Below are positions 51,403-62,839 of a DNA stretch of 64,000 bases, one piece after another; the first letter of the stretch is position 1; each line of letters starts with the position of its first letter. The stretch lies in assembly GCF_027580225.2 (NCBI RefSeq), contig NC_073354.2, forward strand, positions 30,152,001 to 30,216,000, written 5' to 3'. A model generated the notes under the pieces. The model saw nothing but the letters and a program-made list of their open reading frames with translations, was not told where the DNA came from and did not search any database. The position numbers and the translations under genes were made by a program. The stretch comes from Misgurnus anguillicaudatus (taxonomy: Eukaryota > Chordata > Actinopteri > Cypriniformes > Cobitidae).

Positions 51403-54301
51403 GTAAGAGTAATAGTCATAAGTGGAGGTATTTAGTGGTAGTAGTCTTTATAATTGGGGTTAATTTTGTGATGTTTTTATGTTTGTTAATTGTTTTATTG
51501 ATGAAACTTTTTTTTGTCTCATCAGATTGGTTATGAGTTCAAACGCATTACCAATGTGGATCTCCTTGATAAATTCAGATTATCGTTACACCAGCATACA
51601 CCACAACTTCTGAAGTTGTACAGAGCAAGACAGGGGGCTTTTGGAAAAGAGATGGAAGATCTTCTTAACAGGCTTGATCAACAGGTAACATGTTAATGAC
51701 AACCATGTGTAATCTCTAAACTGAACAATTTATCAGAGCCCTTTTGTTTTTGTAGGCGGTGAAATTATGGTGTGTTGTTCAAGTAAACATGGATGGACTG
51801 AAACTAAATGCTGAATTAGATCTTTGTAGCAATGGGTTAGCAGTGTCTATCAATTATTTATTTTTGTGTTACCCATTTTTCAGACCTCAAATATTGTGAA
51901 TCACCGAAAGCAAACAGTTCTGGAAGGTCTCCCTTTGTTTCTCCGTGAAGATCCTTCTGCACTTTTAAAAAAATGTCTGGTGAGTATGTTTCATTAATTC
52001 TTCTGCAGATATCAAGTCTTGACAACTTATTGGAACATAACCTTAGGATAAATAACCCACTAAACAAACTCATGTCTGTAAAATGTCTTTTCAACGTACA
52101 CCTTGTGAAACACATTGAAAAGACATCATCTGGACACGAGTAGCCAGAATAGTTTTTTTTTTTTTTTTTGACGTCTTCTGACCATCCGATATAGACATTC
52201 AAGGGATAGTTCGGCCAAAAACGATATCAAACCCATGACCCACTCACCCCCAAGCCGTCCGAGCTGCACACGTCCATCGTTTTTCGGATATTTTAGAAAA
52301 TATTTTAGATCTTTCTGTTCATTAAATGTAATGTTACGGGGTCCAGCAATAGTCCACGACCTTCAAGTCCAAAAAAGTGCGTCCATCCTTCACAAATTAA
52401 ATCCAAAGGGCTCCAGGATGATAAACAAAGGTCTTCTGTGGGTAATCCGTGCGGTGTTGTTGTAGAAATATCCATATTTAAAATGTTATTAAAGTTATAA
52501 ACTACCTTCCGGTAGCGCCGCCATTTTGGAGTGATGCGCATTCAGGATGAGAGCTTACGCAGCGTACAGAGTTTCTCTGCTGCTTCTCTGTGCCCCCGCC
52601 CTCCGAATTTGTCATACGTCACTAAGAAAAGTGCGTACACTATGCTAATACTCTCTCCTGAGTCTAAGATGGCGGCGCTACCGGAAGGTAGTTTATAACG
52701 TTAATAACATTTTAAATATGGATATTTCTACAACAACACCGCACGGATTACCCACAGAAGACCTTTGTTTATCATCCTGGAGCCGTTTGTATTTAATTTG
52801 TGAAGGATGGACGCACTTTTTTGGACTTGAAGGTCGTGGACTATTGCTGGACCCCGTAACATTACATTTAATCAACTGAAAGATCTAAAATATTTTCTAA
52901 AATATCCGAAAATGTGTTTGTCTGAAAAACGATGGACATATGCAACTCGGACAGCTTGGGGGTGAGTAAATCATGGGTTTAATATCGTTTTTGGCCGAAC
53001 TATCCCTTTCATGGAACTTTCTTCTTTGTATTACATTGTAACACATCTTTGTATTGTGAGAGACACCAGATCTGAAGGAGACAGTGTTTGATTTTTGCAG
53101 ACTTTTTTTATGGTTATGCAAATAAATTGCAGGTACAAAAATCCTCAGTGAACACCGCTCAGTGTTTATGAGTCCAATATACACAATGATAAGAAACATG
53201 GAAACCATGTTGAAGTTAATGAGCTAACTATTGACTAAATGATGATTAAGCATTTAAAAAAATTAATTGCAAGTAAAAGACATTAAATCTCTCAAGATTT
53301 CAGCAGAGGGCGTTTACAGAGGGCGCATTATCAGCTTCGCTTACTACTAACCATATTGACTGTATTTCTACTGAATTTCTTACTGACAATTAAAAGGGGT
53401 TTAAATGTAATTTTTTTCATCTTATTTTACATATAAACATAAACAAATATCTGCAAAGATCACCACTTGTGGCTCATTGGGAAACACTGTCTCCTCACAT
53501 CAAAAAGGTCTTTTGTTCGTGTTCCTTCAGATCTGGTGTCTCTCACAATAAAAAGATGTGTGAATTACAGATGCTACGTTGTCCAAAGGTGTGAACATGT
53601 GTTTTACTACATATGAATGGGTCTGTGGCTGTTTATTTATTTCTTAATAAACCTTGTACAAAGTATTTATCAATGTCTATATTGTACATTCAGAAGAAAT
53701 CGGAAAAAGTTAAAGGAATACTTCACCCAAAGATGAAAATTCAGTTATTTACTCTCATGTAGTAACAAACCTGCATACATTTATTTTGTTCTGATGAACA
53801 CACATCATGTGGTGGACCCAATTCACTTTCATAGAAGGAAAAAGAATACTATTGAAGTAAATGGGGTCCACGATTGGTTTTGTTACAAACATTTCTCAAA
53901 ATATCTTGTGTTATCAGGTGAAAGAAAATAGTACAGGTTTGTAACAACATGAGAGTGAGGAAATTGACACAATTTACATTTTTGGGTGAAGTATCCCTTT
54001 AACTTTCATTTTGTCACCTCAGTGGATGTCTTTTAATGTACATTTTTTGTGACAATGACATCTTCTGGACATGATTTTGTTTAGTGGGCAAGGGTAGTAA
54101 ATCTTTGCATTGTGAGCAAATTGATTTTTATTTGATTTTAGGATGATTTGAATGTAGCATTAATCAATATAATACTTTATAATTATGTTTAATGACAGGC
54201 TCACTGATGGTCATCATTCACTTGCATTCTGCAAAGGATAAATAATGCAATTAAATGTAAATTAGTATTAGTATAATAATAATAATAATAATATGCAAAC
54301 T

Positions 54302-54339
<38 letters not shown>

Positions 54340-54912
54340 TATTTAAAGTATGTTAGGTAGGTGTTTTGTTCCTACAATGTAGGTCAATTGGAACCAAAAC
54401 TTTAACATACAACATGATAGTTGATTATGTACATTGCATTTGCCTCCACATCTTAACCATATCCAAGATAAACAAATCTTCATAAACCATCCACACTAAA
54501 CCTGTAATATCTGGTGGTTTCATATAATTAGTTGTTTTTCAGAATAAAGTTATAAAACTGATATCAGCTGATAATGATGTATTTGTTGTTTCATTAGGAC
54601 ACATCGGCAATAGACAGACAGACCAGAGGGATTAAAATGGGAATTTTGGCGATAACTGAGGATGATGTCGCCTCTAGCGAATTGCCAACCTTTCAAAACT
54701 TTGCTATTGTTTTGGAGGAGGCAATTGTTCTGAAGGATTTTCCAGACCTTCCATCTGCGGTTTCATACCTGTTTGGCCTTGTCTTTGCCTTGAATTTTGA
54801 ATACCCCAAAGAACTGAAATATACTTTTGAAGTAATTGAGAAGGTGTTCATGGAAATGGGCACTCAGTGCTCTGCGAGAGTACAGTCCTTAAAAACAAAA
54901 CTCTTGCTGTGA
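50422..54912 (+). CDS. accessory protein with PB1/ubiquitin-like N-terminus (4 exons)
   Basis: Exons 50422-51402, 51526-51684, 51884-51979, 54598-54912; total 1551 nt, all phase 0, GT-AG junctions, 516 residues. The N-terminal 75 residues (MLLRVFISPQNIRKVQLP ... DNLKAELKSKLEI ... FIQYEDPDFGNELCNL) look like a PB1 or ubiquitin-like fold. Then come a serine-rich linker and a conserved block with WPSPFPIPTFSYDVEFRLRK and GFDGWKMSLKYKLGNYRSKL. Basic segments (KKRGGDGEDQRKSLKKAKRG) suggest nuclear localisation. The C-terminal half includes RARQGAFGKEMEDLLNRLDQ. It resembles fish proteins often labelled SAM-domain-3-like. Its place directly after the transposase suggests a TnpA-like helper that may bind the end repeats; that role is inference. 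The start is the ATG three bases after acceptor CCTCTTAG. Confidence 0.75.
51526..51684 (+). CDS. accessory gene exon 2
   Basis: 53 codons, IGYEFKRITNVDLLDKFRLS and onward; acceptor TCTCATCAG, donor CAG|GTAACA. Confidence 0.8.
51884..51979 (+). CDS. accessory gene exon 3
   Basis: 32 codons, TSNIVNHRKQTVLEGLPLFL and onward; acceptor CATTTTTCAG, donor CTG|GTGAGT. Confidence 0.8.
52201..53008. mobile_element. long hairpin MITE in accessory-gene intron 3
   Basis: AAGGGATAGTTCGGCC at the left and GGCCGAACTATCCCTTT at the right, with inverted arms of about 300 bp (GGTCGTGGACTATTGCTGGA and its inverse). Confidence 0.7.
53710..54002. mobile_element. TTAA hairpin MITE
   Basis: TTAAAGGAATACTTCACCC at the left and GGGTGAAGTATCCCTTTAA at the right. 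Confidence 0.7.
54305..54338. repeat. (GT)n microsatellite
   Basis: About 16 GT units, preceded by an AATAAT run at 54277-54292. Confidence 0.9.
54598..54912 (+). CDS. accessory gene exon 4
   Basis: 104 codons plus TGA: DTSAIDRQTRGIKMGILAIT through FGLVFALNFEYPKELKYTFE. Acceptor TTTCATTAG. Preceded by a 2.6-kb intron that holds two MITEs. Confidence 0.8.
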   Translation, partial: DTSAIDRQTRGIKMGILAITEDDVASSELPTFQNFAIVLEEAIVLKDFPDLPSAVSYLFGLVFALNFEYPKELKYTFEVIEKVFMEMGTQCSARVQSLKTKLLL

Positions 54913-55753
54913 AAGTTAAATTGTGTGAATTGACGTTGGAACAGAGTATGTTAAAATGTAAAACAGATTGTTGAATTGTTGTGAATTGTTTACCCATGTT
55001 CAGGTATGTTTTAAGACTGTTTAATGACATTGTGATGATTTTTTTTGTGTTAGGCACATTGACACTTTTGCTCTACAAGGGTATTATTGCTGAGAACTGT
55101 TAATTTAGTTGTGAGCATCTTTTGAATTAAACTAAGAAGATTTTAACATTAGGAAATTAATATTAAAGTTGTTGAAATGTAACTTTGAAATTTTACAATG
55201 TCATTTTAATTGTTTTGTTTATTTGTATGCTTATTATTAAGATTCAGATTATTTATTGTAATTTTATTTGTATTTTAATTTAATTTGTGTTCGTACTTTT
55301 TTTTACAAATACTTTATACAAAAGTGTATTTTTGTTAGAAAATTTTTAATTTAATTTTACATTCAAAAGGTGGGCTGACCATCCAGTGTTGAACTGCAAC
55401 GTTTACATGTTCATTGATGTTTGATGTTTTAAGCATTCTAAGGAATAGAGTCAAAGCTTTTACATGTGAAAAGGAATACATTTATCTTTAGTTTTTATGT
55501 TTTTAATTTGTATTATTGACATTTTCCAGTATTTCTTTATTTTTATTATATTGACACTCATATTTTTTTCTGTTAGGAAGTATGACACTTATTTGACCTT
55601 GTTTGTATTTCTTTACAGAATGTTCAAATTAAACAAAACTTGAAGCAAGCATTTGGTTTTATTTTACAAGACTGTGTAAATGCAAACTAGAACAGAACAT
55701 TTGTCCATTTAACTCATGGGAAAAAGTTCACATAACATAATTTGAGTTGTGTC

Positions 55754-56260
55754 AAAAAAGGAATTAAGTCCAGTTAACTAACAAAACTGAGTTGGCTGAA
55801 CGAATAGAGAACCTTTATTGAATTGTTTCAAAAAGGAATTAAGTCCAGTTAACTAACAAAACTGAGTTGGCTCAACGAATAGAGAACTTTTATTGAGTTG
55901 TTTCAAAAAGGAATTAAGTCCAGTTAACTAACAAAACTGAGTTGGCTGAACAAATAGAGAACTTTCATTGAGTTGTTTCAAAAAGGAATTAAGTCCAGTT
56001 AACTAACAAAACTGAGTTGACTGAACAAATAGAGAACTTTTATTGAGTTGTGTGAAAAAGGAAATAAGTCCAGTTAACTAACAAAACTGAGTTGGCTGAA
56101 CAAATAGAGAACTTTCATTGAGTTGTTTCAAAAAGGAAATAAGTCCAGTTAACTAACAAAACTGAGTTGACTGAACAAATAGAGAACTTTTATTGAGTTG
56201 TGTGAAAAAGGAAATAAGTCCAGTTAACTAACAAAACTGAGTTGGCTGAACAAAAAGAGA
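55754..56260 (+). repeat. 75-bp tandem array at right end of the giant element
   Basis: Seven units start at 55761, 55836, 55911, 55986, 56061, 56136 and 56211, each 75 bp. Each holds GTCCAGTTAACTAAC, the inverse of a left-end motif. The later units alternate TTGTTTCA and TTGTGTGA, a 150-bp dimer. Confidence 0.9.
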
Positions 56261-56387
56261 CCTTTGACTTAACTCAGTGATTCTAATTGAGTGAACAACT
56301 TTTTCAAAAGTTGAGTAAACTCAAAAATGCTGTGCAGCAAGTTGCCTCGAAATTTTGAGTTGAGTCAACTTTTTATTTTTTACAGTG

Positions 56388-58054
56388 TATAAAGCTGTGC
56401 TTTTACTCATGTTGAATAATTCCAAACATTAAAATGTCAATGTTCTTCAACATCAGCTGCTGTTTAGTTCATATATTTGAAGAAGAGTCTAGGTAAACAT
56501 CATAAAGTTTCCAGAGAATGGGCTTTGATGAGACAAATCTTTTATTCTGGGTTTATGTACATAGAAACCTCAACTCGGCCAAAATTAAACCGGGAGCCAT
56601 TACGTAAGAAACAATTCGCCGCACAATGTTACAGCTTAATTAAATAGGATCCAGATTTTTGCCTCGTCTTATCTTAATATTTCTAAGAATGTAATTTAAT
56701 GTTTGTTTTCCTTGAATTAATCTCGTCCTTGCCTCTTATCTCTCAGACCTTTTATCTAGATGTTTTTCCCTCTTGAACGAGGTTATAATTCTCTTGCATG
56801 TGTTGTTTATAGTAATCATGTGTATGCTCTATCACACAGATGGCTTTGTTTTGGGTCGAGGGGATTGATTTAATAATATCATGCTAGGGCACAGCATGTG
56901 TCCTCGATGCAGTTGACCTGGCTTAACTTCCCTTATTGGGTTGGGGCTGCGAGACAAATTCCTCTCTGAAATGAAAAAATCAATACTACATCTTCCAGAG
57001 AACTCATTGCATTGAAACTCAGACAAACAGCAGTATAATACAGAGTATAATTCATAATTTAGGTTTTTATGACTTTGCAATTCTGAAAATATTATATATA
57101 CAGTATGCTGTCTCATGATAAGTAAAAGATTTGTTTACGTTTTGCACCAGTGGGTCATTGGATCTGTTTCAATATTGGACAGATGTAAATGCATGCAATT
57201 CTATATTACTCGCCTTTATCTATAGATATTTCTGTTTATTAGTGTGAATAATAATAAGGATGTGCATTAATATAGTCAAAACAATTATACAAAATGCTAC
57301 ATATAAATTAAATTGATATAAGCAAACTAAAAACATCAAGTTATTCTGTTTTGGACCTACCTTGCTTTGATCCAGTCTCTTTCTTGCAGATGGACCGTGC
57401 TCGCTCTGATAGGTTTATATACCGAGAGGTTGGATGATGTTGACGCAGTGATTCACAGGATGAGAATGCCCGTGGCTTTGGACTTTTCCAGAAACTATAA
57501 TTCTGAACAGCAGGCACGTCCTCTCACCAGAAGTGGGCAATATTGCTCTGTCTCATCTCAATGGGCTTGTGGAGACGCAGCCTTAACACGGGGCTTACGG
57601 TAAAATTGTTTTCTGGAGTTTACCGGCAATGACAGTATATGGATTATTCATTATTGTTAGAGGGTTCCAACATTTAACAATGGTGAATCACCACAGCATT
57701 CAAATTGACCCACTTAAATCCATAACATCTGCTGTGTTGGTGCAAAAACAAATCTGCCAAATTATGTGAAACAGACAAACACTGAAACAATTTTGCCACT
57801 TTTTAAACGTTATGCAAGATACTTGAGTACCTAGACTTGACCTGTTACAGGCTACCATCACACCATTACCAATACAGCGGCCCAGCTCTCAGCTGGATGT
57901 GGCCTTTATTTTTCTGACATATGACTATTATGTAATAAGACTCAACGTAATATTAAAAATGCCATGAAATTACTGAATTTCTGTCCTATACATATTTTTT
58001 AATTAAAAAAGAAGCAATACTCTCATTCTGGAAAATGACTTTGATTGGACAAAA
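56388..58054. other. sequence right of the giant element, no gene seen
   Basis: No supported exon, RNA gene or clear repeat. Short open frames here have no recognisable domain. Confidence 0.5.
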
Positions 58055-59300
58055 CTTGTGTTCACTGCACAAAATGACTTGAATTTAGAATTTTTGTCTT
58101 GTTTTCAGTACAAATATCTAAACATTCTTAAATTAAAATTAGTGCTGCACTGCAAAAAGTGATTTTCAAGAAAAAAAAACTTAATATTTTTTGTCTTGTT
58201 TTCAGTAAAAATATTTAAACATTCCTAAATTAAGATGAGCAAAACGGCCCAAGAAAATAAGTCTAGTTTTTAGACCAAAAATATAAAATTTAAGTGATTT
58301 TGTGCATAAAACAAGAAAAAAAAACTGCCAATGGGGTAAGCAAAAAATCTAGAACATTTAAATACTATGAACATCTTACACACTAAATTCAAGAAAAAAT
58401 TTGCTTACCCTATTTGTTTGCTTGTTTTTTGCACAAAATCTCTTACATTTTATATTTTTGGTCTAAAAACGAGACATATTTTCTATCGTTTTGCTTATCA
58501 AGAATAAGCATCTTAATTTAAGAATTTTTAGATATTTTTACTGAAAACAAGACAAAAATACTAAGATTTTTTTTTTCTTGAAAATAATTTTTTGCAGCGT
58601 GGGCAACGATTAATCGCGATTAATTGCATACAAAATAAAAGTGATTTGTAACATAATATACAAGTGCTTTCTGTGTGTAATTATTATGTATATATAAATA
58701 CACACACATTCATGTATGTATTTAAGAAACATTTACATGTGTATATATGGTTATTTATATTTTATATATATTCTATATTATATAATATATATAAAAAAAT
58801 TCTGAAATGTATACATGTATGTGTGTTTAAACATACACAATAATTACACACAGCACACATACATATATTATGCAAAAAAATAATTATGCGATTAATCGCG
58901 ATTAATCTTTGCCCACGCTGCAAAAAATTATTTTCAAGAAAAAAATTCTTAGTATTTTTGTCTTGTTTTCAGTAAAAATATCCAAAAATTCTTACAATTC
59001 CAGCACTAATTAAAATGTATTTTCTTGATGACCAAAATGACCTAAGAAAATGAGTTTAGTTTTGAATTTGTGCTTAAAACAAGCAAAAAATCCACCCATT
59101 GGAGAAATGTAAAAAAACTTGAAATAATTTAACTTCATTTTTCAAGAAAAATTCAAGAAATTTTTTCTTACCCCATTGGCAGATTATTTATTATTTTTTG
59201 CTTGTTTTAAGCAGAAATTCACTTAAATTGTATATTTTTTGTCTAAAAACTATATATTTTTTCTTAGGTCATTTTGCTCATCAAGAAAATGCATCTTGAC
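58055..59300. mobile_element. nested CACTG MITE complex
   Basis: An outer CACTG copy (from 58055) is interrupted by an inner one (58148-58599, TG on both sides). Next come a TTAATCGCGATTAAT hairpin (58600-58918) and a further inverted arm. Outer sequence AAATTAGTGCTG resumes as its inverse CAGCACTAATT at 58999. Confidence 0.5.
58600..58918. mobile_element. ATTAATCGCGATTAAT hairpin element
   Basis: GTGGGCAACGATTAATCGCG at the left and CGCGATTAATCTTTGCCCAC at the right, with an AT-rich TATATA/ACATGTATG core. Positions 1-130 of the window look like part of another copy. Confidence 0.55.
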
Positions 59301-59410
59301 TAAAGAAAAAAAAATGCATGAGGTTAAAACAACTTGGTTATGTAAGTCAATTTTGATAAGTTGAAATTGTTTAACTTTATTTTTTACATTTATTTTTTAT
59401 TTTTTACAGC

Positions 59411-59580
59411 GTAGTTCAGTTGGGAGAGCATTGTGTGTTAGCAGTGCAAAAGTTTGTGGGTTCGCTACCCAGGGAACACAAATACTGACATACTGATTAA
59501 AAAAATGTATAGTTTGAATGTAAGTTGCCTTGGTTAAGTGTCTGCCAACTGCATATAAAATGCATAAATATCAATGCAAA
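59411..59580 (+). repeat. tRNA-derived SINE
   Basis: The tRNA-like head has an A box (TAGTTCAGTTGG) and a B box (GGTTCGCTACC) with a TTAGCAGTG anticodon-arm region of tRNA-Ala type. The tail (TAAGTTGCCTTGGTTAAGTG, TGCATAAATA) is the common fish SINE 3' end. No intact acceptor stem, so not a working tRNA. Confidence 0.65.
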
Positions 59581-60807
59581 CATTATTGTTACATTGCATA
59601 AAATTGAATGGAATTAACATCGCATAAAATGTTGCAAATTTTAAGTAATTTTGATGATGTTTAGGAATATAAAAACTTATAGATGTGTTCATGGACTAAA
59701 GGCCACAAAACTTTGTACTGGGGTGGCACCTTTTCAAAAAGTACACTTTTGTACCTAAAGGTATCCATTGGTACTTTAGAGATTCACACTGGTAGCTGAA
59801 AAGTACATATTTGTACCAAAATGGTTCATATTAGGAGCTTTTTACCATCTCATTGGCAGCATCTGCGTACCTTTATTTCTGGGAGTGTGTAGAACTGGAC
59901 AGAAAAGACAACAATGTTAGTCAAAATGGGAAACTAAACACCGTTTGGCAATATAAATAAGATGCTAACTGAAATACAGACATAACCATGTAATTTTGTG
60001 GCTTGTTATTATTACACCTACATGCTTTAAACAAAACATGTCATCACTTGCATTCGAACCTTCACATTTAGAGTCCAGCTGCAATAGATCAATTCTGCAG
60101 TGGATGTAAAGTGCCCACTTAATTTGTTATTAATTGTCACGGGTAGCTTTTGTACCCTCACTCTGAGTTATTTTGCTTTTTGTGAAACGTTCCAAAGCCG
60201 GAGGAACTTAAATGTCAGGGAAGCACAGCTGGTGTTTCTCATAACTTGTTGCTGTTTAGTCAGAGGTAATTTAATGGCAGCGTGAAATTTCAGTCTCTGC
60301 AGGTGCATGTCCAAACCCACATTTTCCCTACAGAAAAACAGCTGCAGCTTAAAGCCACGCCCCCTTGATGACATAATGTGACTGTAAATTGCTATGTCAT
60401 GCTACTCAAAAACTACAGTACAAGGTAAACACAGTCTGTTATGTCTCATTTTGAACTAATTATAGGTAAATAATACTGAATTATTTAATATTATAGGCTT
60501 GTTTAAATCCTTAACCCTAAGTAGTAAACTGCAAAATATTTGTCCCATTTTGTTTGTGTTACAGAGATGAAGGAGAGGTGTGCTATTACTTTATTTTGCA
60601 ATTGACAACTTATTTTTTCATATTTACACTTAGGTGAAACACGAGTATGTAAACAACTTTTTTTAAAGAGGTCAAAGGTTTTTGTTCAGTTTTTACATTT
60701 ATTGATTTATGTACTGTTTGTGACCCTGTCTATATGTGAAGGTCTACGATTTACTGTTTTTTACATAAAATCATTTTACATAATGTAAAGGAAAATCTCT
60801 GAAAATT

Positions 60808-61202
60808 AGGGATGCACGATATATCGGCCGACATATCGTTATCGGCCGATAACTGCTTATTTTTAATATTATCGGTTATCGGTCTGATAGCTAAATTAGG
60901 CCGATAAATGAAAGCCGATAAATTATGGATTATTTTGGTTTGTTGAACCACTTCACTTGCTCATTGCTGGCCATGTGGAGTTTGATTGGTGCTTTCTGTG
61001 ACATAGCACAAAGATGACACATGTTGCGGGCTTAAAAAGAGTATGTTAGTCTAGCGCAAAGACAAGATGTCCGCGGTCTGCGAGTTTTTCATTGTGAAAA
61101 TAATATGAATATTTATCGGCCTATAGATATCGGTTATCGCCCCCAAATTTAAAGAGTTATCGGTTATCGTATCGGCCAAAATTTTCATATCGGTGCATCC
61201 CC
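60808..61202. mobile_element. TATCGGCC hairpin MITE
   Basis: GGGATGCACGATATATCGGC at the left and ATATCGGTGCATCCCC at the right, with many ATCGGCCGATA palindromes inside. Confidence 0.6.
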
Positions 61203-61734
61203 ACTGAAAATATAACCTTGATATCTTTAATATTGAATGAAACCATGTTAAAGATAGAAAGTTAAACTATGATGCTCCTAATCGGCATTATTGAATGATC
61301 GGCAAGTGAATGATTTTACTTCATATTTGAAAGTTACTTCGTATTTATTTATTATGTCTTTATATTTAGAGTAATGAGTGCACTTTTCCATCCAGCCATA
61401 CAACTAACTGGCTTAGCGATATTTCCAACAATCACAGGATGGCGTTGTTACACAAATTTGACGCTGTGAGAATGAAAGGGACATGTCCTTATATTGACCA
61501 AACCAAATGTGTTAATGTATCTTTCGGGCTCTATGGCAGGCAGGGTGGACAAATAATTACTCAACATGTTTAATCTGAGTGATTTCATAAGTTATTTACG
61601 CCTGCCGGCTGTGTAAAAACTTTGCTTTGTTCCGCTATTTTGAATGGAAGCCAATGGAAGCGCTGCTTTTTTATCCCCCAAAAAGGGGCGGTGATGAAAT
61701 TTACAGTCAAGTTCCCGGATGTGCCGGTAGTCCG

Positions 61735-62136
61735 TATGGATCCATGTTCTCATTCTGTTTACGCCAAATTCTGCTGCTGAAGCCCATCCGCCTCAAGGTT
61801 GTGCGTGTTGTGGCTTCACAAATGCTTTGCTGCATACCTCGGTTGTAACGAGTGGTTATTTCAGCCAAAGTTGCTCTTCTATCAGCTTGAAACGGTCGGT
61901 CCATTCTCCTCTGACCTCTAGCATCAACAAGGCATTTTCACCCACAGGACTGCCACATACTGGATGTTTTTCCCTTTTCACACCATTCTTTGTAAACCCT
62001 AGAAATAGTTGTGAGTGAAAATCCCAGTAACTGAGCAGATTAATGACATTTGAATGAGTGAAATACTCAGACCGGCCCGACTGGCACCAACAACCATGCC
62101 ACGCTCAAAATTGCTTAAATCACCTTTCTTTCCCAT
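61735..62136 (-). pseudogene. Tc1/mariner transposase remnant (N-terminal)
   Basis: Reading from ATG at 62136 on the - strand, a broken frame contains ...RRATLAEITTRYNRGMQQSI and CEATTRTTLRRMGFSSRIW, typical of the helix-turn-helix part of fish Tc1 transposases. Upstream frame breaks and stops are visible. The catalytic part is absent; sequence beyond 61735 is unrelated. Confidence 0.7.
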
Positions 62137-62839
62137 TCTAACATTCAGGTTGGAGTTCAGGAGATTGTCTTGACCAGGACCACACCCCTAAATGCATTGA
62201 AGCAACTGCCATGTGATTGGTTAATTAGATAATTCATTAATGAGAAATTTAAGAGGTTTTCCTAATTATCCTTTAGGTGAGTGTAATTGCTAAGTTTGGT
62301 TTTACACAATGCATACGTGAACTGCACGTTTGCAGCACAAATTTTTTAGTGCTGATGTTAACAGGTTACAGCACTCACCCTGGATGTGTTAGCAGCACGT
62401 GTGAGCATTACATATGGCCTCTTTTAAAACATTAAAAACACCACATAAACATATAAACAAAAATAAAACCTTATTTTCCCCACCCAAAGACAGTGTCACA
62501 TGTTGTTTGAATATCCTGTGAAACATTATGTGGCTCATTTTCTTACAGGCAAAGAAGCAGACATTCATTTACATCCGAATGATTAAACCCTGTTATCTCA
62601 AATGGAGATCTCTCCTCATAACCCTTTGCCAGCAATTTGTTACATCCATAGATACACTAGATGTCGCCTTGGGGTTCTAAGCATGCGTCAAAACCGCCTT
62701 CCATCTTGAAACAGGGATCCTGTCATAGGAAGTAGCTAGGTAACGCTGCTATCTCAGCCTTTACTTCGAATTCATGGACGATGCCGGACTTTTGTGCTGC
62801 GTATGGATGTTAGGCCTACTAGCAGTATGCATTATACAA

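Larger units (their letters stand above)
41405..56387 (+). mobile_element. giant CACTA/EnSpm-like DNA transposon, about 15.0 kb
   Basis: Left end CACTGTAAAAAAT and right end ATTTTTTACAGTG are exact 13-bp inverted repeats, flanked by TA on both sides (2-bp duplication). Just inside, the left end has ATTAGTTAACTGGAC (41451-41465) and the right array repeats its inverse GTCCAGTTAACTAA. Inverted GTTGACTYAAC motifs also occur near both ends. It encodes a zinc-finger transposase and a second protein, like the TnpD/TnpA pair of plant CACTA elements. Tandem arrays lie at each end (41613-43800 and 55754-56260). At least five unrelated MITEs have inserted into it, and the transposase has a frameshift, so this copy looks inactive or recently decayed. 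The family name rests on CACTG ends and transposase motifs, not on a search. Confidence 0.75.

Noticed and set aside
57367..57603. 78-codon open frame
   Set aside because: No recognisable domain, no supporting splice partners and no family resemblance that I can name.
59411..59482. Possible tRNA gene
   Set aside because: A and B boxes are present, but the acceptor stem does not pair and a SINE tail follows, so it is a tRNA-derived SINE.
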